From positions 78,248-142,247 of the forward strand of contig QCCE01000004.1 of NCBI GenBank assembly GCA_003281385.1: DNA of 64,000 bases, written 5' to 3'. Below are positions 1-7,140 of the stretch, piece after piece. The stretch is from Prochlorococcus sp. AG-347-K17 (GTDB lineage: Bacteria > Cyanobacteriota > Cyanobacteriia > PCC-6307 > Cyanobiaceae). Every line of letters starts with the position of its first letter. The stretch's first letter is position 1. The notes beneath the pieces were generated by a model. The model ran no database searches. It worked only from the letters and a program-made list of their open reading frames with translations, and was not told where the DNA came from. The translations under genes were made by a program, and so were the position numbers.

Positions 1-149
1 AGTCCTGGCAAAACGCAGTGAGAGATTAAATTAACTTGTAATAATCTCTTATGAGTGATTAATACAGTTCCCATAGCTGGGCATAATATCCCGGAGAATA
101 TAGTTATTATTAATGGAACCAACCACCAATTGTTATTAATAAAAGACAT
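1..149 (-). CDS. znuB: Zinc/manganese ABC transporter permease, N-terminal fragment (ZnuB-like)
   Basis: Partial gene running off the left edge; only the first 49 codons are present. The reading frame from the ATG at 149 is open to position 1 and encodes a hydrophobic start (NNWWLVPLIITIFSGILCPA) followed by a short basic loop with THKRLLQVNLISH. This is the typical start of ABC-3 family permeases, which form the membrane channel for zinc or manganese import. znuC and znuA nearby support the assignment. It is divergent from zur, with 56 bp between the two preferred starts. Metal specificity is inferred from context. Confidence 0.8.
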   Translation of the reverse strand, partial: MSFINNNWWLVPLIITIFSGILCPAMGTVLITHKRLLQVNLISHCVLPG

Positions 150-205
150 TATTCGAAAGATTCGGTATGATCAAAAATACGGGCCAAAAAAAGATCTCGA
201 AAACA

Positions 206-601
206 ATGGTAACTAAGTCTGACATTACCAAAAGACAAGAACAACTTCTTGAAGAACTGAATAATTGTGATGATGAATTGACTGGTCAAGAGTTGCATAG
301 GCAGCTGATGGCTAAGGGTAAATCTATGGGTTTGACAACTGTTTATAGAAATCTGCAAATCTTGATAAAACATGGCTTAATTCGTTCTAGACATCTCCCA
401 AATGGAGAAGTTCTTTATACTCCTGTTGATAGAGATATTCATCATTTGACCTGCGTTCAATGCGGAGAAACTTCGAAAATGGAAGGTTGTCCTGTTAAAA
501 ATATTCATACTCCTAAAAAGAATCCCAAAAAGTTTCAACTTTTGTTTCATACACTCGAATATTTTGGTCTTTGCCAAAACTGTTACCAAGCTCAAAGTTA
601 A
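206..601 (+). CDS. zur: Fur-family metalloregulator, probably Zur
   Basis: A 131-residue Fur-family repressor counted from the ATG at 206; the frame stays open to an earlier ATG at 167, which would add 13 weakly characteristic residues (MIKNTGQ...). The winged-helix recognition segment TTVYRNLQIL is clear. The dimerization domain shows HHLTCVQCGE and a C-terminal CQNC, the two CxxC pairs that hold structural zinc in this family. The gene lies between znuB and znuC and faces them, so a zinc-sensing role (Zur) is more likely than Fur or PerR. Zur normally binds AT-rich palindromes when zinc-loaded, and matching sites occur at 1485, 6903, 6947 and 11775. Which metal it senses is inferred. Confidence 0.88.
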   Translation: MVTKSDITKRQEQLLEELNNCDDELTGQELHRQLMAKGKSMGLTTVYRNLQILIKHGLIRSRHLPNGEVLYTPVDRDIHHLTCVQCGETSKMEGCPVKNIHTPKKNPKKFQLLFHTLEYFGLCQNCYQAQS

Positions 602-614
602 AGAGGAACATTTT

Positions 615-1385
615 CTAATTAAGAGAATTATTTTCATTTAGAGCGCTTATGTTGATATCGTTTAATTTATCTTTTATTGAATCAGGGCTACCAACTGCTA
701 AAACAGTTTTATCAAGAACTATTACTTGATCGTATTTATTTAGTGACTCACCCCAATCATGGCTACTTACAACCAAAGAAAGACCTACATCCGCAAGTTG
801 ACGTACAATTTTTAAGAAATCCTCTTTTGCTGGAGGATCCAGAGCAGCACATGGTTCATCAAGAAGAAAGATTTTTGCAGGGGACATAAGAGTCTTTGCC
901 AAAAGAGCTCTTTGCTGTTGTCCTCCTGAAAGAGAATCGAGTCTTCTATTAGCCAAATTTGCAATGCCTACTCTTTGCATAGTCGCCTCTAATTCACAAC
1001 ATTTATTAATCCAAGCATTAGGATTTGCGAGAAGAGCTTTGATTTGAAAAGGAGTATTACTTTTAGATTTTGAATACTTTATTTGGCCGAGAGATACCAA
1101 TTTTTCTACTGTAATTGGAAACTTCCAATTCATGGAACTTCTTTGTGGCATAAGAGCGATAAGGGATCTAGATCTATTTAAATTCTCACCATCAATTTTT
1201 ATTTCTCCTTTATCTGGAGCATTCTGTCCTTGCAATATTTTTAATAAAGTAGATTTACCCGCGCCGTTTGGACCAACTAGCGCTGTTAGAGTTCCGGGTT
1301 TAATCTCAACCGATACCTTATTTAAAGCTGGCTTACTTTTTTTAGTGTATGAATAGGTTAAATTTTCAGCGACTAAAGTAGCCAT
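615..1385 (-). CDS. znuC: Zinc/manganese ABC transporter ATP-binding protein (ZnuC-like)
   Basis: A 256-residue cytoplasmic ATPase that powers metal import with the ZnuB-like permease and the ZnuA-like binding protein. Visible motifs are Walker A GPNGAGKS at residues 38-45, Q-loop MPQR, signature LSGGQQQRALLAKTL, Walker B IFLLDEPCAALDP and an H-loop SSHDWG. Sequence and length fit the metal ABC (FepC/ZnuC-like) class. It is divergent from znuA across 135 bp that contain a Zur-like palindrome, and convergent with zur, whose stop lies 13 bp away. znuB is beyond zur on the same strand as znuC, so the transporter genes are split by an opposing regulator gene. Confidence 0.92.
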   Translation of the reverse strand: MATLVAENLTYSYTKKSKPALNKVSVEIKPGTLTALVGPNGAGKSTLLKILQGQNAPDKGEIKIDGENLNRSRSLIALMPQRSSMNWKFPITVEKLVSLGQIKYSKSKSNTPFQIKALLANPNAWINKCCELEATMQRVGIANLANRRLDSLSGGQQQRALLAKTLMSPAKIFLLDEPCAALDPPAKEDFLKIVRQLADVGLSLVVSSHDWGESLNKYDQVIVLDKTVLAVGSPDSIKDKLNDINISALNENNSLN

Positions 1386-1484
1386 TGATTAATATTTTAA
1401 AAAGTCACTCAATAAGCTTACCAATAATACAAGCTTCGTATTATTTTCATAACATTTGATACTTTTGGTTGTCAGCAAAAATGA

Positions 1485-1501
1485 AAATGATTATCATTTT
1501 T
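1485..1501. promoter_or_regulatory. Zur/Fur-like operator between znuC and znuA
   Basis: A perfect inverted repeat AAAATGA-TTA-TCATTTT, 19 bp upstream of the znuA start. Identical or near-identical palindromes occur at 6903, 6947 and 11775. The core resembles the Fur-superfamily consensus (ATGATWATCAT). Its place between the zinc transporter genes argues for Zur, but Fur cannot be excluded by sequence alone. Confidence 0.75.
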
Positions 1502-1520
1502 AAGTAATTAACTATTTTTC

Positions 1521-3359
1521 ATGTCAATTTTTAAAAGACTCTTAACAAATAAAAAAGGTTCGAGCAAGTCAATTATTAAAAATTCCGTAATAGCTGGAAC
1601 GATAATATTTTCTGGTTTTGGGCAGGATGTTATGGCTAAGGGAAAGTCATATGTAGCGGTAGAACCACTAGTTTGTGATTTAGTTAAATCAATTGCATTA
1701 CCATCTGACGAAGTTACATGCTTAGTAGATAGAAAACAAGATGTTCATGACTTAAAGATCAATCCAAGGCAAGCTCAATTACTAAATAGCGCAGATAAAG
1801 TATTTACTCTCGGTAAAGAAATGACTCCCACTATGAAAAACTGGGAAGATAAGTCAAATACTGTTGTGGTTGGTGTTAGTGCCATAGAAGTTGAGAATCC
1901 TTCTAGTGAAGAGGGAGGAGCTTTTGAATGGGCTGGTCTTTTCGAACTTTCAGCAGGAAACTATAAATGGTCATTTGCAAAAGTCGATGGTGAATATGCA
2001 GACCCTGCCATGAAAATGGTCATCCTTGAATCAGATGACATTGAATTATCTGAAGAATTAGCAGAAGAGCTATTGGGATCTGATCAAAATATTGAAAAAA
2101 GCAATAATGGTATTCTTTCTGCAAGTGACAAAGCCTTTGTTTTAAATTTTGATCAAAAGAAAGATATCACGGAATTCAATGTAGAAATCAAAAAAGATGG
2201 TAAGTATGCTTTCTTTACAGAACATATGCCTTTTGAATTTGAAGCAGATGAACACTTCTTTAAAGATCTAGCTAAAAATGATATCGAACCAGTCGCTCAA
2301 GAACCTGATATGGGTGGTCATAGTGAACATGGCGCAGAAGGCTTTGAATGGGCAGGAACTTTTGATCTTGAGGAAGGATCATATAAATGGTCATTTGCAA
2401 AAGTCGATGGTGAATATGCAGATCCTGCCATGAAAATGGTTATCCTCAAATCTGGCGATATTGAAGAGTCTGAAGAATTTGCAAAGGAACTTTTAGAATC
2501 CGATGATTCTATCTACAAAGCTGATAATGATGTTTTATTAGCAAGTTCAAAAGCAATATCTCTTAATTTTGATCAAGGTAAAGAGAGTACAGTATTTAAT
2601 GTAGAAATCAAAAAAAGTGGTAAATATACATTCTTTACAGAACATATGCCTTTTGAATTTGAAGCAGATGAACACTTCTTTAAAGATGTATCCAACAATG
2701 ATGTAGAGCCTATCGCGCAAGTTCCAGATGAGGGAGATGGGCATCACCATCATCATCATGGACATGGAAGCTTAGACCCTCATGTATGGCATGATCCAGC
2801 CAACATTATAAAAATGAGTAAAGTAATCTCAAAAAACTTAAAAAAGGATATCTCTATTTTTAACAGAAAAGATAGAAAATCCATCAATGAAAGAATTGAT
2901 TTAACTGAATCTTTACTCAGCGGTCTAAATGGATGGATTGTTGACCAGGTTTCAACAATACCTGAGCAAGACAGGGTGCTTGTCTCAAAACACAAAGCTA
3001 TGGATTATTATGGCTCCGCGTTCGGATTTGAGACAGTTAGTTTACTAGACTTCCTTGGCGATTCATCAAGCTTAAGACCTGAAAACATTAGTTCAACTTT
3101 GAATATGCTAAAGGAAGAAAATGTTAAGGCAATATTTCCAGAACAAATACCAGCGTCTAAGTTATTAAAGAACTTAAGTAGACAAAGTTCTGTACCATTA
3201 GCTTCTAATCAAATATTCGTTGATGGTTTAATGATGAAAGGAAATACTATAAGCGTTGCAGTCCACAACACTTGTACTATTGTTGATTCATTAGGTGGAA
3301 GCTGTAATAAAGATTCTGGCTCCAATCTTGAGTCTGAATGGTACAAACTTTCAGATTAA
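1521..3359 (+). CDS. znuA: Zinc ABC transporter substrate-binding protein with two inserted repeat domains (ZnuA-like)
   Basis: A 612-residue periplasmic metal-binding protein, about twice the usual ZnuA length (about 300). The N-terminus has a signal-like hydrophobic stretch ending near residue 40 (VMAKG). Expected ligands are visible: H76 (DVHDLK), H421 (DPHVWHDP), H491 (SKHKAMDYYG) and D568 (FVDGL). The excess length is a tandem duplication, residues 135-274 and 275-414, placed where ZnuA proteins carry their charged His-rich loop. Each copy starts FEWAG and contains DPAMKMVIL and FFTEHMPFEFEADEHFF. The second ends in six consecutive histidines (408-413). The same domain occurs once in the CobW protein just downstream. 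Zinc capture is inferred from family and context; the function of the inserts is unknown. Confidence 0.92.
   Translation: MSIFKRLLTNKKGSSKSIIKNSVIAGTIIFSGFGQDVMAKGKSYVAVEPLVCDLVKSIALPSDEVTCLVDRKQDVHDLKINPRQAQLLNSADKVFTLGKEMTPTMKNWEDKSNTVVVGVSAIEVENPSSEEGGAFEWAGLFELSAGNYKWSFAKVDGEYADPAMKMVILESDDIELSEELAEELLGSDQNIEKSNNGILSASDKAFVLNFDQKKDITEFNVEIKKDGKYAFFTEHMPFEFEADEHFFKDLAKNDIEPVAQEPDMGGHSEHGAEGFEWAGTFDLEEGSYKWSFAKVDGEYADPAMKMVILKSGDIEESEEFAKELLESDDSIYKADNDVLLASSKAISLNFDQGKESTVFNVEIKKSGKYTFFTEHMPFEFEADEHFFKDVSNNDVEPIAQVPDEGDGHHHHHHGHGSLDPHVWHDPANIIKMSKVISKNLKKDISIFNRKDRKSINERIDLTESLLSGLNGWIVDQVSTIPEQDRVLVSKHKAMDYYGSAFGFETVSLLDFLGDSSSLRPENISSTLNMLKEENVKAIFPEQIPASKLLKNLSRQSSVPLASNQIFVDGLMMKGNTISVAVHNTCTIVDSLGGSCNKDSGSNLESEWYKLSD
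1923..2762 (+). repeat. Tandem 420-bp intragenic duplication in znuA
   Basis: Two head-to-tail 420-bp units, 1923-2342 and 2343-2762, each encoding 140 residues. Segments near 1965-2025 and 2385-2445, and near 2214-2267 and 2634-2687, are nearly or fully identical, while the middle of each unit is clearly diverged. This pattern suggests a duplication with conserved or converted patches. Confidence 0.93.
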
Positions 3360-3436
3360 ATTTTTCTAATAAAAACGGTTTTCATTTCTTATTATTACTA
3401 TTATTAAGCTATTGTTAATTAAGTAAAAATCAGTAA

Positions 3437-4792
3437 ATGAGCATCAAAGATAAAGTTCCAGTAACGATCCTCACTGGATTCTTAGGTTCAGGGAAGACTA
3501 CTTTGCTTAATAGAATACTAAGTGAAGAGCACGGGAAAAGAATAGCCGTAATTGAGAATGAATACGGTGAAGTAGGTATAGATCAAGGGCTTGTAATTAA
3601 TGCCGATGAAGAAGTGTTTGAGATGTCAAACGGGTGCATATGTTGTACTGTTCGCGGAGATTTAATAAGAGTCCTTGGCAACCTTATGAAAAGAAGAGAT
3701 AAGTTTGACTATGTCTTAGTAGAAACGACAGGATTAGCAGATCCTGGGCCAGTTGCTCAGACATTTTTCATGGATGAAGAAATTAGTTCTGAATTTACTC
3801 TTGATGGAATTGTAACTTTAGTTGATGCTGCTCATATTGATCAGCAGCTAGGAAGGAGTAATGAAAGTTCAGAACAAGTGGCATTTGCAGATGTTCTTGT
3901 CCTTAATAAAACTGATTTAGTATCCATTGATTCACTAGATACTCTTGAATCAAGATTGAGAGATATGAACCGAATGACTCGAATTATTCGAGCCGAGAAT
4001 GCCAAAGTACCAATTGAAACAGTCTTAAATCTAAGTGCATTTGATCTTGATCAAATCCTTAAACTTAGGCCAACATTCCTTGAACCTGAATATCCCTTTG
4101 AATGGACAGGTGTTTACGATCTTGCTGCAGGTAAATATGAATTAATGCTGGAAGAAGGACCCGATCCCGAAATGTCATTAGTAGCTCTTGCTAACCAAGG
4201 TGAGAGTGAAGAAGAACTCAAAGATGGTGCTGAATCCTCTGTAAGACTTTATGCAGAAAAATCTAATAGTTTAGAACCTGGAAATACTATCCCATTTGGA
4301 GAACACATTAATCTCAAATTGGAGGATAAAGGAATTAAATCCTTCATTCTCAACATAGAAAAACCAACAAAAATAGGTTTGTTTACTCAGCACACTGCTG
4401 AAGAATTCAACATGAAAGTCATTAAAAGTGAAGAAAATAATTCGAAAGAGATTACATTTAATACTGAAAGGTTCTGGCAAGCAGAGCACGAACATGATGA
4501 TGAAGTTGGCTCAATTGCTATAGAGCGTTTTGGTGATGTTGACCCTGAAAAACTAAATACTTGGATGGGAAGGCTTCTATCAGAAAAAGGAGTGGATATA
4601 TTTAGAACAAAAGGTTTCATAAGTTATTCAGGGAATCCAAGGAGAATAGTTTTCCAAGGAGTTCACATGTTATTTACTGCACAACCTGACAAAGAATGGG
4701 GTAACGAACCTCGTAGAAATCAGCTTGTGTTTATCGGTAGGAATCTAAATGAGAAAGAGATGCAAGAAGGCTTTGATAAATGCCTGATATAG
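3437..4792 (+). CDS. CobW/COG0523-family GTPase, probable zinc metallochaperone, with inserted EWxG domain
   Basis: A 451-residue G3E-family GTPase. Residues 14-22 form the P-loop GFLGSGKTT; the CxCC metal motif is NGCICC with C67, C69 and C70; ETTGLADPGP and NKTD (157-160) complete the GTPase core. A His/Asp-rich stretch (HEHDDE, from 351) precedes the CobW C-terminal domain (about 356-451). Residues 221-330 are an extra domain beginning FEWTGVYDLAAGKY, with GPDPEM and GLFTQHTAEEF, clearly related to the two repeats in ZnuA. Family members deliver or sense zinc, cobalt or nickel, and Zur-controlled members act in zinc starvation. Its position 77 bp after znuA supports zinc. The start codon of the WD40 gene lies inside its 3' end. 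Confidence 0.92.
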   Translation: MSIKDKVPVTILTGFLGSGKTTLLNRILSEEHGKRIAVIENEYGEVGIDQGLVINADEEVFEMSNGCICCTVRGDLIRVLGNLMKRRDKFDYVLVETTGLADPGPVAQTFFMDEEISSEFTLDGIVTLVDAAHIDQQLGRSNESSEQVAFADVLVLNKTDLVSIDSLDTLESRLRDMNRMTRIIRAENAKVPIETVLNLSAFDLDQILKLRPTFLEPEYPFEWTGVYDLAAGKYELMLEEGPDPEMSLVALANQGESEEELKDGAESSVRLYAEKSNSLEPGNTIPFGEHINLKLEDKGIKSFILNIEKPTKIGLFTQHTAEEFNMKVIKSEENNSKEITFNTERFWQAEHEHDDEVGSIAIERFGDVDPEKLNTWMGRLLSEKGVDIFRTKGFISYSGNPRRIVFQGVHMLFTAQPDKEWGNEPRRNQLVFIGRNLNEKEMQEGFDKCLI

Positions 4793-5853
4793 AACCTTTT
4801 AGCCCAAGAGGCATGTTCCACGAAGGATGGACAGCGGAAGTTAACGACTATGCCATAGCATGTGGCTGGGCTCTTAAAGGAAAACTTTTTATTGTTGGTG
4901 ACGTGGCAGGAGGTCTTTTTGCCTTTGAAGGAGATACTGGAAAAATTATTTGGAAAAAAGAAGATATACATTCTGGTGGTCTACTGGCAATGGCCATTCA
5001 TCCAGAGGGTGAAATTTTTGCAACATCAGGCCAGGATGGAAATGTTCAAATTTGCAATTGCCATGAAGGTAAAGTAATAAAAACACTTGATCTAGGCAAA
5101 GGTTGGGTAGAACATCTCAAGTGGTCTAATGACGGTTTATTTCTAGCGATAGCTTCCTCTAAAAAAGTATATGTTTTTAATGAAATTGGTGAAGAGAAAT
5201 GGATATCTGAGGACCATCCAAGCACAGTAAGTGCAATAACATGGTCAAGTAAAAATGAGCTGGCAACTGCATGCTACGGAAGAGTAGCATTCTTTGACAT
5301 AGTTAATAATAAAACGAATCAAATACTCGAATGGCAAGGATCTTTGGTCTCTATGGAATTAAGCCCTGATGGAGATATAGTCGCCTGTGGGAGTCAAGAC
5401 AATTCAGTTCATTTCTGGAGAAGATCGACAGGAATGGATGCTGAAATGACGGGATACCCTGGCAAACCAAGCCATCTTTCTTTTGATGACAGCGGCAAAT
5501 TATTAGCAACTAGTGGCAGTGAAAGAATTACAGTATGGAGCTTTGTAGGAAATGGTCCAGAGGGAACTATGCCAGGAGAGCTATGTCACCATACAGAACC
5601 TATTTCGAGCCTAGCCTTTTCAAATAAAGGTATGCTTGTAGCCTCAGGTTCAAGGGATGGTTCTGTTGTCGCAAGTTTTCTAAAAAAAGACGGTAATGGA
5701 GACCCAGTCGGGGCGGCATTCGCCGGAGATCTAGTAGGAGCAATATCCTGGAGACCTGATGATTGTGCACTCGCAGCAGTTAATGCAAAAGGAATGGTAA
5801 ATGTATGGAAATTTAAAATTCGTACAAACCTTTTTTCTAAGGGGTTTAAGTAA
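4780..5853 (+). CDS. WD40-repeat protein coupled to the CobW gene
   Basis: A 357-residue protein made of about seven WD40-like blades, for example HPEGEIFATSGQDGNVQIC, SPDGDIVACGSQDNSVHFW and SNKGMLVASGSRDGSVV. No signal peptide or transmembrane segment is evident, so it is probably a cytoplasmic beta-propeller scaffold. It overlaps the cobW-like gene by 13 bp, which implies co-translation and a shared role. No catalytic motif is visible. A part in zinc allocation with the GTPase is inferred only from this linkage. Confidence 0.88.
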   Translation: MPDIEPFSPRGMFHEGWTAEVNDYAIACGWALKGKLFIVGDVAGGLFAFEGDTGKIIWKKEDIHSGGLLAMAIHPEGEIFATSGQDGNVQICNCHEGKVIKTLDLGKGWVEHLKWSNDGLFLAIASSKKVYVFNEIGEEKWISEDHPSTVSAITWSSKNELATACYGRVAFFDIVNNKTNQILEWQGSLVSMELSPDGDIVACGSQDNSVHFWRRSTGMDAEMTGYPGKPSHLSFDDSGKLLATSGSERITVWSFVGNGPEGTMPGELCHHTEPISSLAFSNKGMLVASGSRDGSVVASFLKKDGNGDPVGAAFAGDLVGAISWRPDDCALAAVNAKGMVNVWKFKIRTNLFSKGFK

Positions 5854-5871
5854 AATTAGAAATTTATAAAA

Positions 5872-6027
5872 TTACCAATAGTTAGCTTTTAAATGTCTTT
5901 CCATACAAATGACTTCACAGTCATTATCAATACCTTTTGGGTGAATATCACAATATGAGAGGCATTGAAAATATTCGTCTATAGGATTAGATTGATCAAC
6001 TTTCCTAACTTCTTTCGAATGATTCAT
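5872..6027 (-). CDS. Small 51-aa twin-CX3C protein
   Basis: A 51-codon ORF starting at the ATG at 6027, preceded by a good ribosome-binding site (GAGGAA on the minus strand, about 10 nt before the start). It encodes two CX3C motifs, C22-LSY-C26 and C37-EVI-C41, separated by ten residues, and ends KANYW. Paired CX3C motifs usually form a disulfide-linked helical hairpin or a metal site. The gene is convergent with the WD40 gene, 18 bp from its stop. I do not recognise a named family; paired-Cys small proteins seem common in Prochlorococcus. Confidence 0.7.
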   Translation of the reverse strand: MNHSKEVRKVDQSNPIDEYFQCLSYCDIHPKGIDNDCEVICMERHLKANYW

Positions 6028-6208
6028 AAAAGAGTTCCTCAATTATTTAAAATCAAGATAGTCGAATTAAATATCGAAAGAAATAAGCAAAACTTACTAA
6101 AAATATCCCAAAAAAATTAACGCAATTGATTACCACTCTCGGACATTTTTAATAAAAAAGCAATGCGTATAAAAACGGATTGTCTTTAGAGAAATATTTT
6201 CCTAATTT
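6028..6208. other. Intergenic stretch without recognisable gene
   Basis: AT-rich DNA between the 51-aa gene (minus) and the small transcript that begins near 6221 (plus). A possible -10 element for the minus-strand gene is TATCTT, complementary to 6056-6061. No ORF of note or stable hairpin was seen. Confidence 0.5.
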
Positions 6209-6214
6209 TATACT
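6209..6214 (+). promoter_or_regulatory. Probable -10 element of the small transcript
   Basis: TATACT is close to the TATAAT consensus and sits just upstream of an unusually strong Shine-Dalgarno sequence (AGGAGGT, 6225-6231). A start of transcription near 6221 is inferred. Confidence 0.45.
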
Positions 6215-6220
6215 GTTGAG

Positions 6221-6530
6221 TTCTAGGAGGTCTTTCAAAATGATCGATAGCCTGCCTGAAATTTCGGAATAAACCGAACTAATTTAATTAACTGCTCCAA
6301 TTATTTTTTATTAATGTCTAAGCTTCCTTCTTCTGCATCGTTTAGGTGCCCTTTAAGAAACAAGCTTAATTCTAGAGTTTTTGCCCCAGTTAAAGACAAT
6401 TAGTTAATTTTGGTGAGCATTAGCTTAAAAGAAGTTAGCAACAAGGATCCATGATTTAGGTACGTTATTAACTTCAGTAAAAAATATAAGTAAGAGATAA
6501 AAGAGGGCTTAAATTAGCCCTCTTTTTTAT
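6221..6530 (+). ncRNA. Probable small RNA or short-peptide transcript
   Basis: About 310 nt bounded by a good -10 box and a strong intrinsic terminator, with no ORF over 30 codons. It contains AGGAGGT followed by a 10-codon ORF (6240-6272, MIDSLPEISE) and then a 29-codon ORF (6314-6403, beginning MSKLPSSASFRCPL, ending APVKDN). It could be a regulatory RNA, a peptide-coding mRNA or both. From memory, Prochlorococcus has at least one sRNA with a short ORF of about this size (Yfr6); identity with it is not established here. Confidence 0.5.
6501..6530 (+). terminator. Strong rho-independent terminator
   Basis: A perfect 9-bp stem AAGAGGGCT/AGCCCTCTT with a 6-nt loop (6510-6515), followed by a T-rich tract. 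It is the clearest intrinsic terminator of this part of the window and ends the small transcript that begins near 6221. Confidence 0.85.
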
Positions 6531-6585
6531 TAGGATGACTTTCTTCTAGTTTTGTAGATAATGATTAAATCAATTAAATTTAAAA

Positions 6586-6870
6586 ATGGTTCGATATTAT
6601 TGCCCATATTGCAATCCTAAATATCAATTTCAAAAACAATCCTCAAAAGGTAATTTGATTTGTGGCTTGTGCGGAGAGGATCTTGTAAAAAAACCATTTA
6701 TTAGATTAAACCAGATAATTGCTTTAGTTGCTGCTTCATCATTACTTTTACCGCTGATATATACTTTTATTTTTTTAATTAAAAATCAATTAAATCCTCC
6801 CAACAAAAATTATCAAGCAAATAGTCGTTTGATGATAGTTACCAAAGATAAATTTTTAAAATTAAGTTGA
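6586..6870 (+). CDS. Small zinc-ribbon membrane protein
   Basis: A 94-residue protein with two CxxC knuckles, CPYC at residues 6-9 and CGLC at about 26-29, spaced like a zinc ribbon. A single transmembrane segment follows (about residues 44-65, IIALVAASSLLLPLIYTFIF) and then a polar tail. The ribbon should lie on one membrane face. No enzyme motif is present. An AT-rich sequence resembling half of a Zur site (AGATAATGATTAAA) lies about 20 bp before the start, but it is not a convincing palindrome. Function unknown. Confidence 0.75.
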   Translation: MVRYYCPYCNPKYQFQKQSSKGNLICGLCGEDLVKKPFIRLNQIIALVAASSLLLPLIYTFIFLIKNQLNPPNKNYQANSRLMIVTKDKFLKLS

Positions 6871-6902
6871 ACAATTTATGTATATCAGCTTTTATCAAAT
6901 TG

Positions 6903-6919
6903 AAAATGATTATCATTTT
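6903..6919. promoter_or_regulatory. Zur/Fur-like operator, distal copy upstream of cynA
   Basis: AAAATGA-TTA-TCATTTT, identical over 17 bp to the site before znuA. It is the first of two palindromes 44 bp apart centre to centre, about four helical turns, which would place bound dimers on roughly the same face of the DNA. Confidence 0.72.
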
Positions 6920-6946
6920 TATGTCAAAAGAACTCTTTGTCTAATG

Positions 6947-6963
6947 AAAATGATAATCATTTT
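6947..6963. promoter_or_regulatory. Zur/Fur-like operator, proximal copy upstream of cynA
   Basis: AAAATGA-TAA-TCATTTT, with the same arms as the znuA site and the central triplet reversed. The only gene start downstream is cynA, about 177 bp away. No ORF longer than ten codons lies between. Confidence 0.72.
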
Positions 6964-7073
6964 TATAATTAAATAATTTTTAACCTAATTAATATGATTG
7001 GTTTCTTAAACTATTTTTTATAGTTTGTGATATATCTTTATTCAAAAATATTTATACTTATTGTTTTTAAATA

Positions 7074-7087
7074 GTATTTATTTATAC
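7074..7087 (+). promoter_or_regulatory. NtcA-binding site upstream of cynA
   Basis: GTATTTATTTATAC fits the NtcA consensus GTA-N8-TAC exactly. Candidate -10 elements TAGATA (7104-7109) or TAATTT (7112-7117) lie 17-25 bp downstream, close to the spacing of NtcA-activated class II promoters. NtcA is the cyanobacterial nitrogen-limitation activator, and cyanate is a nitrogen source, so the site makes sense here. Confidence 0.75.
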
Positions 7088-7140
7088 ATCTCAAAAATAA
7101 CTCTAGATAAATAATTTTATTAATAAAAAAAAATTATTAA

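Noticed and set aside
149..373. Minus-strand 74-codon ORF over the 5' part of zur
   Set aside because: Antisense to the clear Fur-family frame; its composition is not protein-like.
6558..6572. AT-rich half-palindrome before the zinc-ribbon gene as another Zur site
   Set aside because: Only one arm fits; the other has several mismatches, so it is no better than chance in this AT-rich DNA.
6964..7073. Possible small gene between the palindromes and the NtcA site
   Set aside because: Only ORFs of about ten codons or fewer (MIGFLNYFL and MSKELFV) with no ribosome-binding site.
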